Positions 32,662 through 40,835 of a stretch of 64,000 nt of DNA are shown here, piece by piece (positions within the stretch are counted from its first letter, which is position 1; each line of letters opens with the position of its first letter). Origin of the DNA: Streptomyces roseicoloratus (GTDB taxonomy: Bacteria; Actinomycetota; Actinomycetes; Streptomycetales; Streptomycetaceae); NCBI RefSeq assembly GCF_004117935.1, contig NZ_SDOY01000143.1, positions 50,898 to 114,897 of the forward strand, written 5' to 3'. The notes beneath the pieces are model-generated. The model made no database searches and was not told the origin of the DNA. It saw only the letters and a program-made list of their open reading frames with translations. The position numbers and the translations under genes were made by a program.

Positions 32662-33591
32662 CTACCGGCCCGGGTCGTCCTTCCCGGACTCGGTCGTCGC
32701 GGACTCGGTCTTCGCGGACTCGGTGTTCGCGGTCTGGCCCGCCGTCCTGCCCGTGGCCGTCCACGCCGCGCAGAACAGCAGCAGCTTCGCGGTGAAGTTG
32801 ATCCACAGCAGCAGGGCCACCGGCACGCCGAACGCCCCGTACATCGACTTCGCCGCCACGCCCCTCATGTAGCCGCCCAGCAGCAGCTTGAGGAGTTCGA
32901 AGCCGATCGCGCCGAGCAGCGCCGCGATCACCAGGTCGCGGCGCCTCGGCTCGACGCCCGGCAGCAGCGTCAGCACGTACGACAGGATCAGGAAGTCGGC
33001 GATGACCGCCACCAGGATCGCGGCCGTCTCGATCAGCGCCCGGCCGGGCCCGGTGTGCGCGATGCCGAGCTGTTCGGCGCTCCAGCCGACGGCGGTGGAG
33101 CCGAGCCAGGACGCGGCGAACGAGCAGAGCATCACCCCGCCGAGGCCGAGCAGCACGACCGCGTCCTTGCCCTTGCGCAGGATCGGGTTCTCCTCGTCGG
33201 CCGCGTCGAGGCGCCAGACCGCGCGCAGGCACTCGCGCATCGAGCCGACCCAGCCGATGCCCATGAAAAGCAGCACGACACCGGCGACCAGACCGACGGT
33301 GCCGGCGTTGTCGACGAGGCCGCCGATGTTGAGCTGGTCCGAGATGCCCGGGACCTGGTCGGCGATCTTGTCCTCGATCTTCTGGAGCTGCTCCTCGGAG
33401 AGCAGCGCGGCGCCCACCGCGGCGGCCACGGTGATCAGCGGGAAGAGCGCGAGGAAGCTGAGGAACGTGATGGCCGCGGCGAGCCGCGCCCAGCGGACCT
33501 CGTCCAGCTGTTCGTAGGAGTGCCAGGCGTGGGTCTTCATCAGCCGCTTGACCCACGGGCCGACGACGGGGAGCTTGGTCAGCCAGTCCAT
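32662..33591 (-). CDS. YihY/BrkB family membrane protein
   Basis: A 309-residue integral membrane protein of the YihY (formerly RNase BN) family, with about six helices. Seen: HSYEQLDEVRWARLAAAITFLSFLALFPL, GLVAGVVLLFMGIGWVGSMRECLRAVW, LPGVEPRRRDLVIAALLGAIGFELLKLLLGGYM and a C-terminal GVPVALLLWINFTAKLLLFCAAW. The tail is Thr/Glu/Ser-rich with a TESAK-like repeat. ATG 33591 overlaps the GtrA gene end by 13 bp, so the gene belongs to the GtrA-UbiA-PAP2 operon. Molecular function is not established for the family. Confidence 0.9.
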   Translation of the reverse strand: MDWLTKLPVVGPWVKRLMKTHAWHSYEQLDEVRWARLAAAITFLSFLALFPLITVAAAVGAALLSEEQLQKIEDKIADQVPGISDQLNIGGLVDNAGTVGLVAGVVLLFMGIGWVGSMRECLRAVWRLDAADEENPILRKGKDAVVLLGLGGVMLCSFAASWLGSTAVGWSAEQLGIAHTGPGRALIETAAILVAVIADFLILSYVLTLLPGVEPRRRDLVIAALLGAIGFELLKLLLGGYMRGVAAKSMYGAFGVPVALLLWINFTAKLLLFCAAWTATGRTAGQTANTESAKTESATTESGKDDPGR

Positions 33592-34226
33592 GCCGTACGC
33601 GCCTCTTCCTCGGTTGCCTGACGGGACGAGATCCGGAACACCAGGGTCCGCGTACCCCAGAATCGCAGACATGTAGCAAGGACCATGCCCACACCGAGTC
33701 CTGACACCGTGTCGGCCCGGGCCGAGGTGAGGCCGAGGCCGTGGTGCGAGACGAGGAGACAGAGCAGCTGGACGGCGGCTCCGGCGACGTTGACGGCGAA
33801 GAAGACCGCGTAGTCGCGCAGGGCGACGGCGCGGCGGCGGTAGGTGCGGCGAGAGGTTCGGCGGTAGGTGCCGAGCGCGTTGCCGAGGTACGCCACGGTG
33901 CAGCCGGCCAGGAAGGAGACGGCCTTGGCCGTGAGCGGGTCCTGGCCGAGGGGTCCGCGCAGCCAGAGGAAGAGGGCGAGGTCGGCGGCGTAGGCGGCGA
34001 GCCCGGCGGCGGCGAAGCCGAGGACTTCGCCGCCGCGCGAGCGTACGCCCGGCCCGCCGCCCGCACGGCCCGTCGATCCGCCGCTTGCCCAGCCCCTCGG
34101 CCCGCCGTCCGAGCGGATCGGTCGGCCGCCCGGCCCGCCGTCCGCGTAGCCTGCCGGTCCGCCGGTGCTCGCAGATCCGCCGGTGCTCACAGGTCCGCCG
34201 GTGCTCACAGGTCCGCCGGTGCTCAC
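33579..34226 (-). CDS. GtrA-like membrane protein
   Basis: A 215-residue protein. A low-complexity Gly/Ser/Thr N-terminus of about 70 residues is followed by a four-helix GtrA domain (EVLGFAAAGLAAYAADLALFLWL, TAKAVSFLAGCTVAYLGNALGTYRRT, DYAVFFAVNVAGAAVQLLCLLVSHHGLGL, ADTVSGLGVGMVLATCLRFWGTRTLVF). GtrA proteins are linked to flipping or delivery of polyprenyl-phosphate sugars; the mycobacterial Rv3789 lies next to dprE1/dprE2. The first GTG (34226) overlaps the UbiA TGA by four bases, and two further in-frame GTGs follow in 18-bp tandem repeats, so the start is ambiguous. Confidence 0.85.
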   Translation of the reverse strand: MSTGGPVSTGGPVSTGGSASTGGPAGYADGGPGGRPIRSDGGPRGWASGGSTGRAGGGPGVRSRGGEVLGFAAAGLAAYAADLALFLWLRGPLGQDPLTAKAVSFLAGCTVAYLGNALGTYRRTSRRTYRRRAVALRDYAVFFAVNVAGAAVQLLCLLVSHHGLGLTSARADTVSGLGVGMVLATCLRFWGTRTLVFRISSRQATEEEARTAWTG

Positions 34227-35380
34227 AGGTCCGCGACCGCCATGCCGTACATCGCCGCCCACACCAGGCCGATGACCGCGAGCGGCCGGTCGCGCAGGAT
34301 CACGTCCTCGGGTTCGCCGGCCGTGCCCCGGTCCGCGAAGACCGCGTACCGCAGGACGGCCAGCACGAAGGCGACCACGGAGAGCTGACGCCACGGCAGC
34401 AGCGAGCCGGTCGCGACGCCGCCGCTCTCCAGGGCCCACAGGCAGTAGCCGAGGACGGCGACCCCGGCCGCCAGCTGCCAGACGAAACGGAGGTACCCGG
34501 CCGTGTACTGGGTGAGCAGCGCCCGGGTGGCGCCCCGGGCCTCCTCCATCTGTACGGCCTCGGAGTAGCGCTTGGCCGCCACCATGAACAGCGCGCCGAA
34601 TCCGGTGGTGATGAGGAACCAGCGCGACAGCGGGATGTCGAGCGCGATCCCGCCGATCATCGCCCGCATGAGGAAGCCGGTGGTGACCACGGTGAGGTCG
34701 ACGACGAGGACGTGTTTGAGGCGGACGCAGTAGGCGAGTTGCATCGCCAGGTACGCGGCGATGAGCAGCGCCGTCATCGCGTTGCACAGCGCCGCGGCGG
34801 CGACCGCCGCGCCGAGCCCGAGGGCGGCGCCGGTCGCGTACGCCACGGGTACGGGGACGAGTCCCGCGGCGACCGGGCGGTGCCGTTTGACGGGGTGGGC
34901 GCGGTCGGCGGTGGCGTCGCGGGCGTCGTTGACGAGGTACACGGCGGAGGCGGCGGCCGTGAACAGGGCGAAGACCAGGCCGAGTCGGGCGGCGCTGTGC
35001 CAGGAGGCGAGCTGTCCGGCGGCGACGGGCGCGGCGACGACGAGGGTGTTCTTGACCCACTGCCGGGGCCGCGCGGTGCGCACGAGCCCGGCGGCGAGGG
35101 CGAGGGTCCCGGGGCGGGCGGAGGTGCGGGCCGGTGAGGCGGGTGGGGCGGGTGACGCACCGGGCGGGTCGAGGAGGGTGGTGGCGGTGGTGGTGGCGGC
35201 GGTGGTGGTCGGACCCGTGGCGGCCGGGCGGGTGGCGGTCGGGCCGAGGGGGGCCGGGCCGGCGGCGGCCGGGGTGGAGGCGCCCGTGGCCGTGGAGGTG
35301 GCGGTGGCCGTGGAGGCGCCCGTGGCCGTCGAGGTGGCGGTGGCCGTCGAGGTGGCGGTGGACGCGGCCCGTTCAGCCAC
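34223..35380 (-). CDS. UbiA-family decaprenyl-phosphate phosphoribosyltransferase (DPPR synthase)-like
   Basis: Integral membrane prenyltransferase-fold protein, 385 residues, homologous to Rv3806c, which transfers phosphoribose from PRPP to decaprenyl phosphate. Seen: RPRQWVKNTLVVAAPVAAGQL, the metal-binding YLVNDARDATADRAHPVKRHRP (NDxxDxxxD), and RLKHVLVVDLTVVTTGFLMRAMIGG, with about nine helices. The first 70 residues are Ala/Thr/Ser repeats from a small tandem repeat. It overlaps the PAP2 gene by 8 bp and GtrA by 4 bp, a tightly coupled operon making a polyprenyl-phosphate pentose. Confidence 0.88.
   Translation of the reverse strand: MAERAASTATSTATATSTATGASTATATSTATGASTPAAAGPAPLGPTATRPAATGPTTTAATTTATTLLDPPGASPAPPASPARTSARPGTLALAAGLVRTARPRQWVKNTLVVAAPVAAGQLASWHSAARLGLVFALFTAAASAVYLVNDARDATADRAHPVKRHRPVAAGLVPVPVAYATGAALGLGAAVAAAALCNAMTALLIAAYLAMQLAYCVRLKHVLVVDLTVVTTGFLMRAMIGGIALDIPLSRWFLITTGFGALFMVAAKRYSEAVQMEEARGATRALLTQYTAGYLRFVWQLAAGVAVLGYCLWALESGGVATGSLLPWRQLSVVAFVLAVLRYAVFADRGTAGEPEDVILRDRPLAVIGLVWAAMYGMAVADL
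35283..35370 (-). repeat. Short tandem repeats encoding the Ala/Thr/Ser head of the UbiA protein
   Basis: GTGGAGGTGGCGGTGGCCGT-like units repeat several times in 35283-35370, giving STATATSTATGAS-type sequence before the first helix of the prenyltransferase. The region is probably cytoplasmic and disordered. Confidence 0.75.
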
Positions 35381-36101
35381 GGGTGCCTCCCGAGGGGGTC
35401 GCGCGCAGCCAGGCCCGGCCGGCCGCGGCCGTGGCCGCGCCGAGGAGCGCGCCGGCGGCGACGTCGCTCGGGTAGTGGACGCCGACGACCAGCCGCGAGA
35501 GGCACATCGCCGCGGCGGCCGGGACGGCGACGGGCCGGAGCGGCGGATGCAGCACGGTGAAGGCGACGGCCGCGGCGGCGGCCGAGCTCGCGTGGGAGCT
35601 GGGGAACGAGTGCCGTCCGGCGGTGCGGACCAGGGGTGCGTACCGCTCGGGGTGCGGCCTGGGGCGCCGTACGACCCGCTTCACGCCCATCCCGGCCAGG
35701 TGCGCGGCCGCGACGAGTGCGGTGCCGCGCAGCCAGGCCGTGCGCCGTGCCGGATCGAGCGCGGCGGCGGTGGTCCCGGCGGCGAGCCAGAGCGCGGCGT
35801 GCTCGCCGCCGTGCGAGAGGCCACGCGCGAGCCCGCCCACGACGGGCCACCGCCCGGCGCCCCGCGCCACCTCCAGCACACGCCGGTCGATCGCGGCGCC
35901 CGCGGCGCGGGCGGCGCGGGCAGCCGTGCCGCCGACGGCGGCCCCGCGTCCGGCCCGGGTCCCGGACTCCGAACGGACCACGGCCTCGGTACCGATCCCG
36001 GACCCCGGCCCCTGTCCGGCCGTGCCGCCCCCGCCGGGGGCCTTCGCGGCGGGGGTTGCTTCGGGGGCGGTTGTCCGCTCCGTGTGTCGCATGCTTCTCA
36101 C
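35373..36101 (-). CDS. PAP2 superfamily phosphatase, putative decaprenylphosphoryl-5-phosphoribose phosphatase
   Basis: Membrane phosphatase of 242 residues with the three PAP2 signatures: KRVVRRPRP, PSSHASS and SRLVVGVHYPSDV. In mycobacteria the neighbour of the UbiA enzyme (Rv3807c) is a PAP2 protein proposed to remove the 5-phosphate of decaprenylphosphoryl-5-phosphoribose, and the gene order here is the same. The N-terminal 70 residues are low-complexity. Start is GTG 36101 or ATG 36092. First gene of the PAP2-UbiA-GtrA-YihY operon; divergent from dprE1. Confidence 0.88.
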   Translation of the reverse strand: MRSMRHTERTTAPEATPAAKAPGGGGTAGQGPGSGIGTEAVVRSESGTRAGRGAAVGGTAARAARAAGAAIDRRVLEVARGAGRWPVVGGLARGLSHGGEHAALWLAAGTTAAALDPARRTAWLRGTALVAAAHLAGMGVKRVVRRPRPHPERYAPLVRTAGRHSFPSSHASSAAAAAVAFTVLHPPLRPVAVPAAAAMCLSRLVVGVHYPSDVAAGALLGAATAAAGRAWLRATPSGGTRG

Positions 36102-36256
36102 CCGCCTCCCCGGTGTGCCGTCAACCAGGGGCGACTCTGACGCCCGGAGGCGGCCTTCGGCACGGCACGCTTTCCTGACACTCGTTTAATCACCCATTTC
36201 GACGAACCGCCCACCAATCCCGGCATAAGCGACAGTCCCGGCTATACGGTCACTCC

Positions 36257-37729
36257 ATGGCAGCCGAGACCGACTTCGAGACGGGCGTCGACACCCGCGT
36301 CGCCCCCGCCCTCGACCCCGACGCCGACCCCGCACTCGCCGCCGCCGCGGACTCCGCCGAGGACTCCGCCGAGGACGTCGGCATCGACACCCTCACCGGC
36401 TGGGGCCGCACCGCCCCCACGCACGCGCGCGTGATCCGTCCGCGTACGTACGAGGAGGCCGCGGCCGCCGTCCGCGCCTGCGGCGCCCGGGGGTCGATCG
36501 CGCGCGGTCTCGGCCGGGCCTACGGGGACGCCGCCCAGAACGCCGGCGGCTCCGTGCTCGACATGACCGCGCTCGCCCGGATCCGCGCCGTCGACGCCGA
36601 GGCCGGGCTCGTCGTCTGCGACGCCGGCGTCAGCCTGCACCACCTCATGGAGGTGCTCCTGCCGCTCGGCTGGTTCGTGCCGGTCACCCCCGGCACCCGT
36701 TACGTCACCGTCGGCGGGGCCGTCGGCGCCGACATCCACGGCAAGAACCACCACGTCTCCGGCTCGTTCTCCCGCCACGTCGTCTCCCTCGACCTGCTCA
36801 CCGCCGACGGCCACGTCCACACCGTCGCCCCCGGCACCCCCCTCTTCGACGCCACCGCCGGCGGCATGGGCCTGACCGGCGTGATCCTCTCCGTCACCCT
36901 CCGGCTGCTCCCCGTCGAGACCTCCCTCATGTCCGTCGACACCGAACGGGCCACCGACCTCGACGACCTGATGGCCCGGCTGACCGCCGGGGACCACCGC
37001 CACCGCTACTCCGTCGCCTGGATCGACCTGCTCGCCCGCGGCGCCTCCACCGGCCGCGCCGTCCTCACCCGCGGCGACCACGCCCCGTACGACGCCCTGC
37101 CGGTACGCGCCCGGCGCGCCCGCCGCTCGCCCCTGGCGTTCCGGCCCGGACAGCTGCCGTCCCCGCCCGCGTACGTCCCCGAGGGCCTGCTCGGCCGCAC
37201 CACGGTCGGCCTCTTCAACGAGCTCTGGTACCGCAAGGCCCCGCGCCGCTCCACGGGCCGGCTCCAGCGGCTCTCCTCCTTCTTCCACCCGCTCGACGGC
37301 GTGCCGCACTGGAACCGGGTCTACGGGCGCGGTGGCTTCGTGCAGTACCAGTTCGTCGTCGGTCACGGGCAGGAGGAGACCCTGCGCCGGGTCGTGCGCC
37401 GGATCGCGACCCGCGGCTGTCCGTCCTTCCTCGCCGTCCTCAAGCGCTTCGGCGAGGCCGATCCCGGCTGGCTGTCCTTCCCGATGCCCGGCTGGACCCT
37501 CGCGCTCGACATCCCGGCCTCGCTCAGCGGTCTCGGTGCCTTCCTCGACGAGCTGGACGAGGAGGTCGTCGCGGCCGGCGGGCGGGTCTACCTCGCCAAG
37601 GACTCCCGGCTGCGGCCGGAGCTGCTCGCGGCGATGTACCCGCGGCTCGCCGACTTCCGCGAGCTCCGCGCCGCGCTCGACCCGCACGCCGTCTTCGTCT
37701 CCGACCTGGCCCGTCGCCTCGGTCTGTGA
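36257..37729 (+). CDS. dprE1: Decaprenylphosphoryl-beta-D-ribose 2'-oxidase homologue
   Basis: FAD-dependent oxidase of the VAO family, 490 residues. With DprE2 it epimerises decaprenylphosphoryl ribose to arabinose. Seen: GLGRAYGDAAQNAGG, VGGAVGADIHGKNHHVSGSF (His161 equals Mtb His132), FLAVLKRFG and YLAKDSRL (Lys448 equals Lys418). The residue matching Mtb Cys387, the covalent target of benzothiazinones, is Ala416 (PGWTLALDIP). The first 40 residues are an acidic, Ala-rich extension. TATACG lies 8 bp before ATG 36257, so the message may be leaderless. DprE2 follows after an unusual 213-bp spacer. Confidence 0.92.
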   Translation: MAAETDFETGVDTRVAPALDPDADPALAAAADSAEDSAEDVGIDTLTGWGRTAPTHARVIRPRTYEEAAAAVRACGARGSIARGLGRAYGDAAQNAGGSVLDMTALARIRAVDAEAGLVVCDAGVSLHHLMEVLLPLGWFVPVTPGTRYVTVGGAVGADIHGKNHHVSGSFSRHVVSLDLLTADGHVHTVAPGTPLFDATAGGMGLTGVILSVTLRLLPVETSLMSVDTERATDLDDLMARLTAGDHRHRYSVAWIDLLARGASTGRAVLTRGDHAPYDALPVRARRARRSPLAFRPGQLPSPPAYVPEGLLGRTTVGLFNELWYRKAPRRSTGRLQRLSSFFHPLDGVPHWNRVYGRGGFVQYQFVVGHGQEETLRRVVRRIATRGCPSFLAVLKRFGEADPGWLSFPMPGWTLALDIPASLSGLGAFLDELDEEVVAAGGRVYLAKDSRLRPELLAAMYPRLADFRELRAALDPHAVFVSDLARRLGL

Positions 37730-37765
37730 GCCCCGGGCTCTCCCCGGAGCCCGCCGCCCGGCCCG

Positions 37766-37928
<163 letters not shown>

Positions 37929-37942
37929 GGAGGCCGTACGCC

Positions 37943-38698
37943 ATGAAGGACGCCTTCGGCGCACCCCAGTCCCTGCTCGTTCTCGGCGGCACCTCCGAGA
38001 TCGGCCTCGCCACCGCCCGCCGGCTGATCGCCCGCCGCACCCGCACGGTGTGGCTGGCCGGCCGCCCCTCCCCCGGCCTCACCGCCGCGGCCGCCTCGTT
38101 GCGCGCGCTCGGTGCCGACGTGCACACCGTCCCGTTCGACGCGCTGGACACCGCGTCGCACGAGGAACGGCTCGGCAAGATCTTCGCCGAGGGTGACGTC
38201 GACACGGTGCTGCTCGCCTTCGGCGTCCTCGGCGACCAGGTGCGCGACGAGTCCGACCCGCTCGCGGCCGTACGGGTCGCCCAGACGAACTACACCGGCG
38301 CCGTCTCGGCCGGTCTCGTCTGCGCCCAGGCCCTCCAGACGCAGGGCCACGGCTCGCTGGTGGTGCTGTCCTCGGTGGCCGGTGAGCGGGCCCGGCGGGC
38401 GAACTTCATCTACGGCTCGTCGAAGGCCGGGCTCGACGCCTTCGCGCAGGGGCTCGGGGACGCGATGCACGGCACGGGCGTGCACGTGATGGTGGTCAGG
38501 CCCGGGTTCGTGCGCACCCGGATGACCGCGGGCCGGGAGGAGGCGCCGCTCGCGACCACGCCGGAGGCCGTCGCGACCGCGATCGAGCTGGGGCTGCGGC
38601 GCCGCTCGGAGACGGTGTGGGTGCCGGGCGCGCTGCGCGTGGTGATGTCGGCGCTGCGGCACGTGCCGCGCCCGCTGTTCCGGCGCCTGCCGGTGTGA
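37943..38698 (+). CDS. dprE2: Decaprenylphosphoryl-D-2-keto erythro pentose reductase homologue
   Basis: Short-chain dehydrogenase of 251 residues, NAD-dependent partner of DprE1 that yields decaprenylphosphoryl arabinose. Cofactor motif LLVLGGTSEIGLATARRL near residue 11, TNYTGAVSAGLVC, SSVAGERARRANFIYGSSKAGLDAF with the catalytic Tyr-x-x-x-Lys, and RPGFVRTRMT. Assignment among SDRs rests on its place after dprE1 and the fit to Rv3791-like motifs. ATG 37943 has CTGGAGG nine nt upstream. Confidence 0.9.
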   Translation: MKDAFGAPQSLLVLGGTSEIGLATARRLIARRTRTVWLAGRPSPGLTAAAASLRALGADVHTVPFDALDTASHEERLGKIFAEGDVDTVLLAFGVLGDQVRDESDPLAAVRVAQTNYTGAVSAGLVCAQALQTQGHGSLVVLSSVAGERARRANFIYGSSKAGLDAFAQGLGDAMHGTGVHVMVVRPGFVRTRMTAGREEAPLATTPEAVATAIELGLRRRSETVWVPGALRVVMSALRHVPRPLFRRLPV

Positions 38699-38714
38699 CG
38701 GCGAGGAGGATCAG

Positions 38715-38752
38715 GCCTGCCGGCAAGCTTGCTCGCGGGTCTGGCGGCAGGC
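38715..38752 (+). terminator. Hairpin downstream of dprE2
   Basis: GCCTGCCG (38715-38722) pairs with CGGCAGGC (38745-38752); the loop contains a further GCAAGCTTGC self-complement. No T run, so efficiency is uncertain. Confidence 0.45.
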
Positions 38753-38794
38753 CGAGCCTGCGCGCCTGCCCGCTTGCACGCCTGCCGTACGGGT

Positions 38795-38882
38795 CCGGGT
38801 CGAGCCGGTCCGGGTCGGGCCGGTCCGGGTCGGGCCGGTCCTGTTCGGGCCGGTCCCAGGTCGGGCCGGTCCCGGCTCGGGC
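38795..38882. repeat. 15-16 bp tandem repeat 3' of dprE2 (about 6 units)
   Basis: GGGTCGGGCCGGTCC units repeat about six times with small changes between the convergent dprE2 and RNA-ligase genes. No coding potential is evident in 38753-38913. Confidence 0.85.
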
Positions 38883-38913
38883 CCGGCCTCCGCCCGGGGG
38901 CAGGGCAGCCGGC

Positions 38914-39510
38914 TCAGACCGCCGGTGTCGTCGCCGGGGTGTCGACCGGGCTGCCGCCCTGGGCCGGGACCGCCGTGATGGTGCGGCCGCTGCCGAACTC
39001 GTAGTCGCACAGCTTGCGCCACACCGCGTCCGCGCCCTGCTCGTACAGCGCGAAGGAGCGGCAGGTCCACCGCGCCGCGTAGCCGGAGAGCTCCTCGAAG
39101 GCGCGGTCCATGGCCTCCTCGGCGATGCCGTGGGCGACGGTGACGTGCGGGTGGTACGGGAACTGCAGCTCGCGCGGGACCGGTCCGGCCGCGTCGCGGA
39201 TCCGCTGCTGGAGCAGGTCGCAGCCGGCGGCGCCCTCGACGAGCTTCACGAAGACGACCGGGGAGAGCGGCCGGAAGGTGCCGGTGCCGTCGAGCCGCAT
39301 CGTGAACGGCTCGCTCAGCGCGGCGATGCCGGCGAGGTGCGCCTCGATCTCCGGCAGCCGCTCCTCGTCCACCTCGGTCGGCGGGAGCAGGGTGACATGG
39401 GTCGGGATGCCGTGCGCGGCGGGATCCCCGAAGCCCGCGCGCCGCTCCTGGAGCAGGCTGCCGTGAGGCTCCGGGACCGCGATCGAAACGCCGAGCGTTA
39501 CGGTCCCCAC
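38914..39510 (-). CDS. 2'-5' RNA ligase family protein (2H phosphoesterase)
   Basis: A 198-residue protein with the two H-x-T motifs of 2H phosphoesterases (IPTHVTLLPPTEV near residue 40 and YHPHVTVAHGIAEEA near 125). The family includes ligases and cyclic phosphodiesterases acting on RNA ends or small nucleotides. GTG 39510 follows GGAGGAGAACGAC, a strong ribosome site, itself preceded by 7-bp tandem repeats. It is 122 bp downstream of trpS on the same strand beyond a hairpin. Substrate unknown. Confidence 0.88.
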   Translation of the reverse strand: MGTVTLGVSIAVPEPHGSLLQERRAGFGDPAAHGIPTHVTLLPPTEVDEERLPEIEAHLAGIAALSEPFTMRLDGTGTFRPLSPVVFVKLVEGAAGCDLLQQRIRDAAGPVPRELQFPYHPHVTVAHGIAEEAMDRAFEELSGYAARWTCRSFALYEQGADAVWRKLCDYEFGSGRTITAVPAQGGSPVDTPATTPAV

Positions 39511-39522
39511 GTCGTTCTCCTC

Positions 39523-39551
39523 CGTCGTGCGTCGTGCGTCGTCCGTCGTGC
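39523..39551. repeat. CGTCGTG heptamer tandem repeat upstream of the RNA-ligase gene
   Basis: Four CGTCGTG/CGTCGTC units and a partial fifth lie directly upstream of the Shine-Dalgarno of the 2H phosphoesterase gene, within the expected leader. Seven is not a multiple of three, but the site is untranslated. Confidence 0.75.
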
Positions 39552-39563
39552 GTGGAAATGTGT

Positions 39564-39598
39564 GGTGGTGCAGCCGCCAGTGTGCGTCCTGCACCACC
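39564..39598 (-). terminator. Hairpin downstream of trpS
   Basis: GGTGGTGCAG (39564-39573) pairs perfectly with 39589-39598 over a 15-nt loop, about 35 bp after the trpS stop in the direction of minus-strand transcription, and is followed by ACACATTTCC. Confidence 0.65.
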
Positions 39599-39632
39599 CT
39601 TTGTGCCAGAGTCCTCGGACCCGGTGTCCGCC

Positions 39633-40646
39633 TCAGTGCTTGGCGGGCAGGAAGCCGATCCGCTCGTAGGTCTGCGCGAGGGTCTCGGCGGCGACCGCGC
39701 GGGCCTTCTCCGCGCCCTTGGCCAGCACGGAATCCAGCGTCTCCGGGTCGTCCAGGTACTCCTGGGTGCGGGTCCGGAACGGTGTGACGAAGTCCACCAT
39801 CACCTCGGCCAGGTCCGTCTTCAGGGCGCCGTACATCTTGCCCTCGTAGCTCTTCTCCAGGTCGGCGACCGACGTGTCGGTGAGCACGGACATGATCGTG
39901 AGCAGGTTGGAGACGCCGGCCTTGTTCTCCGGGTCGAAGCGGATGACCGTGTCGGTGTCGGTGACCGCGCTCTTGACCTTCTTCGCCGTCGCCTTCGGCT
40001 CGTCGAGCAGGTTGATCAGGCCCTTGGGGGTGGACGCCGACTTGCTCATCTTGACCGCCGGGTCCTGCAGGTCGTAGATCTTGGCCGTCTCCTTGAGGAT
40101 GTACGGCGACGGGATCGTGAACGTCTCGCCGAAGCGGCCGTTGAAGCGCTCCGCGAGGTCGCGGGTCAGCTCGATGTGCTGGCGCTGGTCCTCGCCGACC
40201 GGGACCTGGTGGGCCTGGTAGAGCAGGATGTCGGCGACCTGGAGGATCGGGTACGTGAAGAGGCCGACGGTGGCGCGGTCGGCGCCCTGCTTCGCGGACT
40301 TGTCCTTGAACTGGGTCATGCGGGAGGCCTCGCCGAAGCCGGTGAGGCAGTTCATGACCCAGCCGAGCTGGGCGTGCTCGGGCACGTGGCTCTGGACGAA
40401 GAGGGTGCAGCGCTCCGGGTCGAGACCGGCGGCGAGCAGCTGGGCGGCGGCGAGCCGGGTGTTGGCGCGCAGCTCGGCCGGGTCCTGCGGGACCGTGATC
40501 GCGTGCAGGTCCACGACCATGTAGAAGGCGTCGTGGGACTCCTGCAGCGCGACCCACTGACGGACGGCGCCGAGGTAGTTGCCGAGGTGGAACGAGCCTG
40601 CGGTGGGCTGGATTCCGGAGAGCACACGAGGTCGATCAGAGGCCAT
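39633..40646 (-). CDS. trpS: Tryptophan--tRNA ligase
   Basis: Class I aminoacyl-tRNA synthetase of 337 residues charging tRNA-Trp. Signature LSGIQPTAGSFHLGNYLGA (HxGN form of HIGH), VGEDQRQHIELTRDLAERFN, and KMSKS near residue 200. Start taken at ATG 40646 before ASDRPRVLSG; ATGs at 40652 and 40655 in the same frame would add two or three residues. Streptomyces often carry two TrpRS, one an antibiotic-resistant isozyme; from its setting this is likely the housekeeping one, but that is inferred. Divergent from the ornithine aminotransferase gene. Confidence 0.96.
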   Translation of the reverse strand: MASDRPRVLSGIQPTAGSFHLGNYLGAVRQWVALQESHDAFYMVVDLHAITVPQDPAELRANTRLAAAQLLAAGLDPERCTLFVQSHVPEHAQLGWVMNCLTGFGEASRMTQFKDKSAKQGADRATVGLFTYPILQVADILLYQAHQVPVGEDQRQHIELTRDLAERFNGRFGETFTIPSPYILKETAKIYDLQDPAVKMSKSASTPKGLINLLDEPKATAKKVKSAVTDTDTVIRFDPENKAGVSNLLTIMSVLTDTSVADLEKSYEGKMYGALKTDLAEVMVDFVTPFRTRTQEYLDDPETLDSVLAKGAEKARAVAAETLAQTYERIGFLPAKH

Positions 40647-40835
40647 GCTCATCATTCTCTCAGGTGCGGGGAGCGTTCCCGGACTGCCCGCCCGCCGTGG
40701 GGCGGTGAGACGCGGAACACACGTCCCGGCCGGGCCGGCGGGCGCGCCGTCGCGGCAGGTTTCCCGGGCCGGCCGGCGAGCGACGATAAGAAGGGGAGCC
40801 ACACCCGCCCCAGCCGCAGGACGAACGGAGATCCC

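Noticed and set aside
30887..34066. 1059-codon minus-strand frame opposite the carboxypeptidase gene and across the YihY gene
   Set aside because: Crosses several unrelated genes in wrong frames; low-complexity Arg/Gly/Asp composition.
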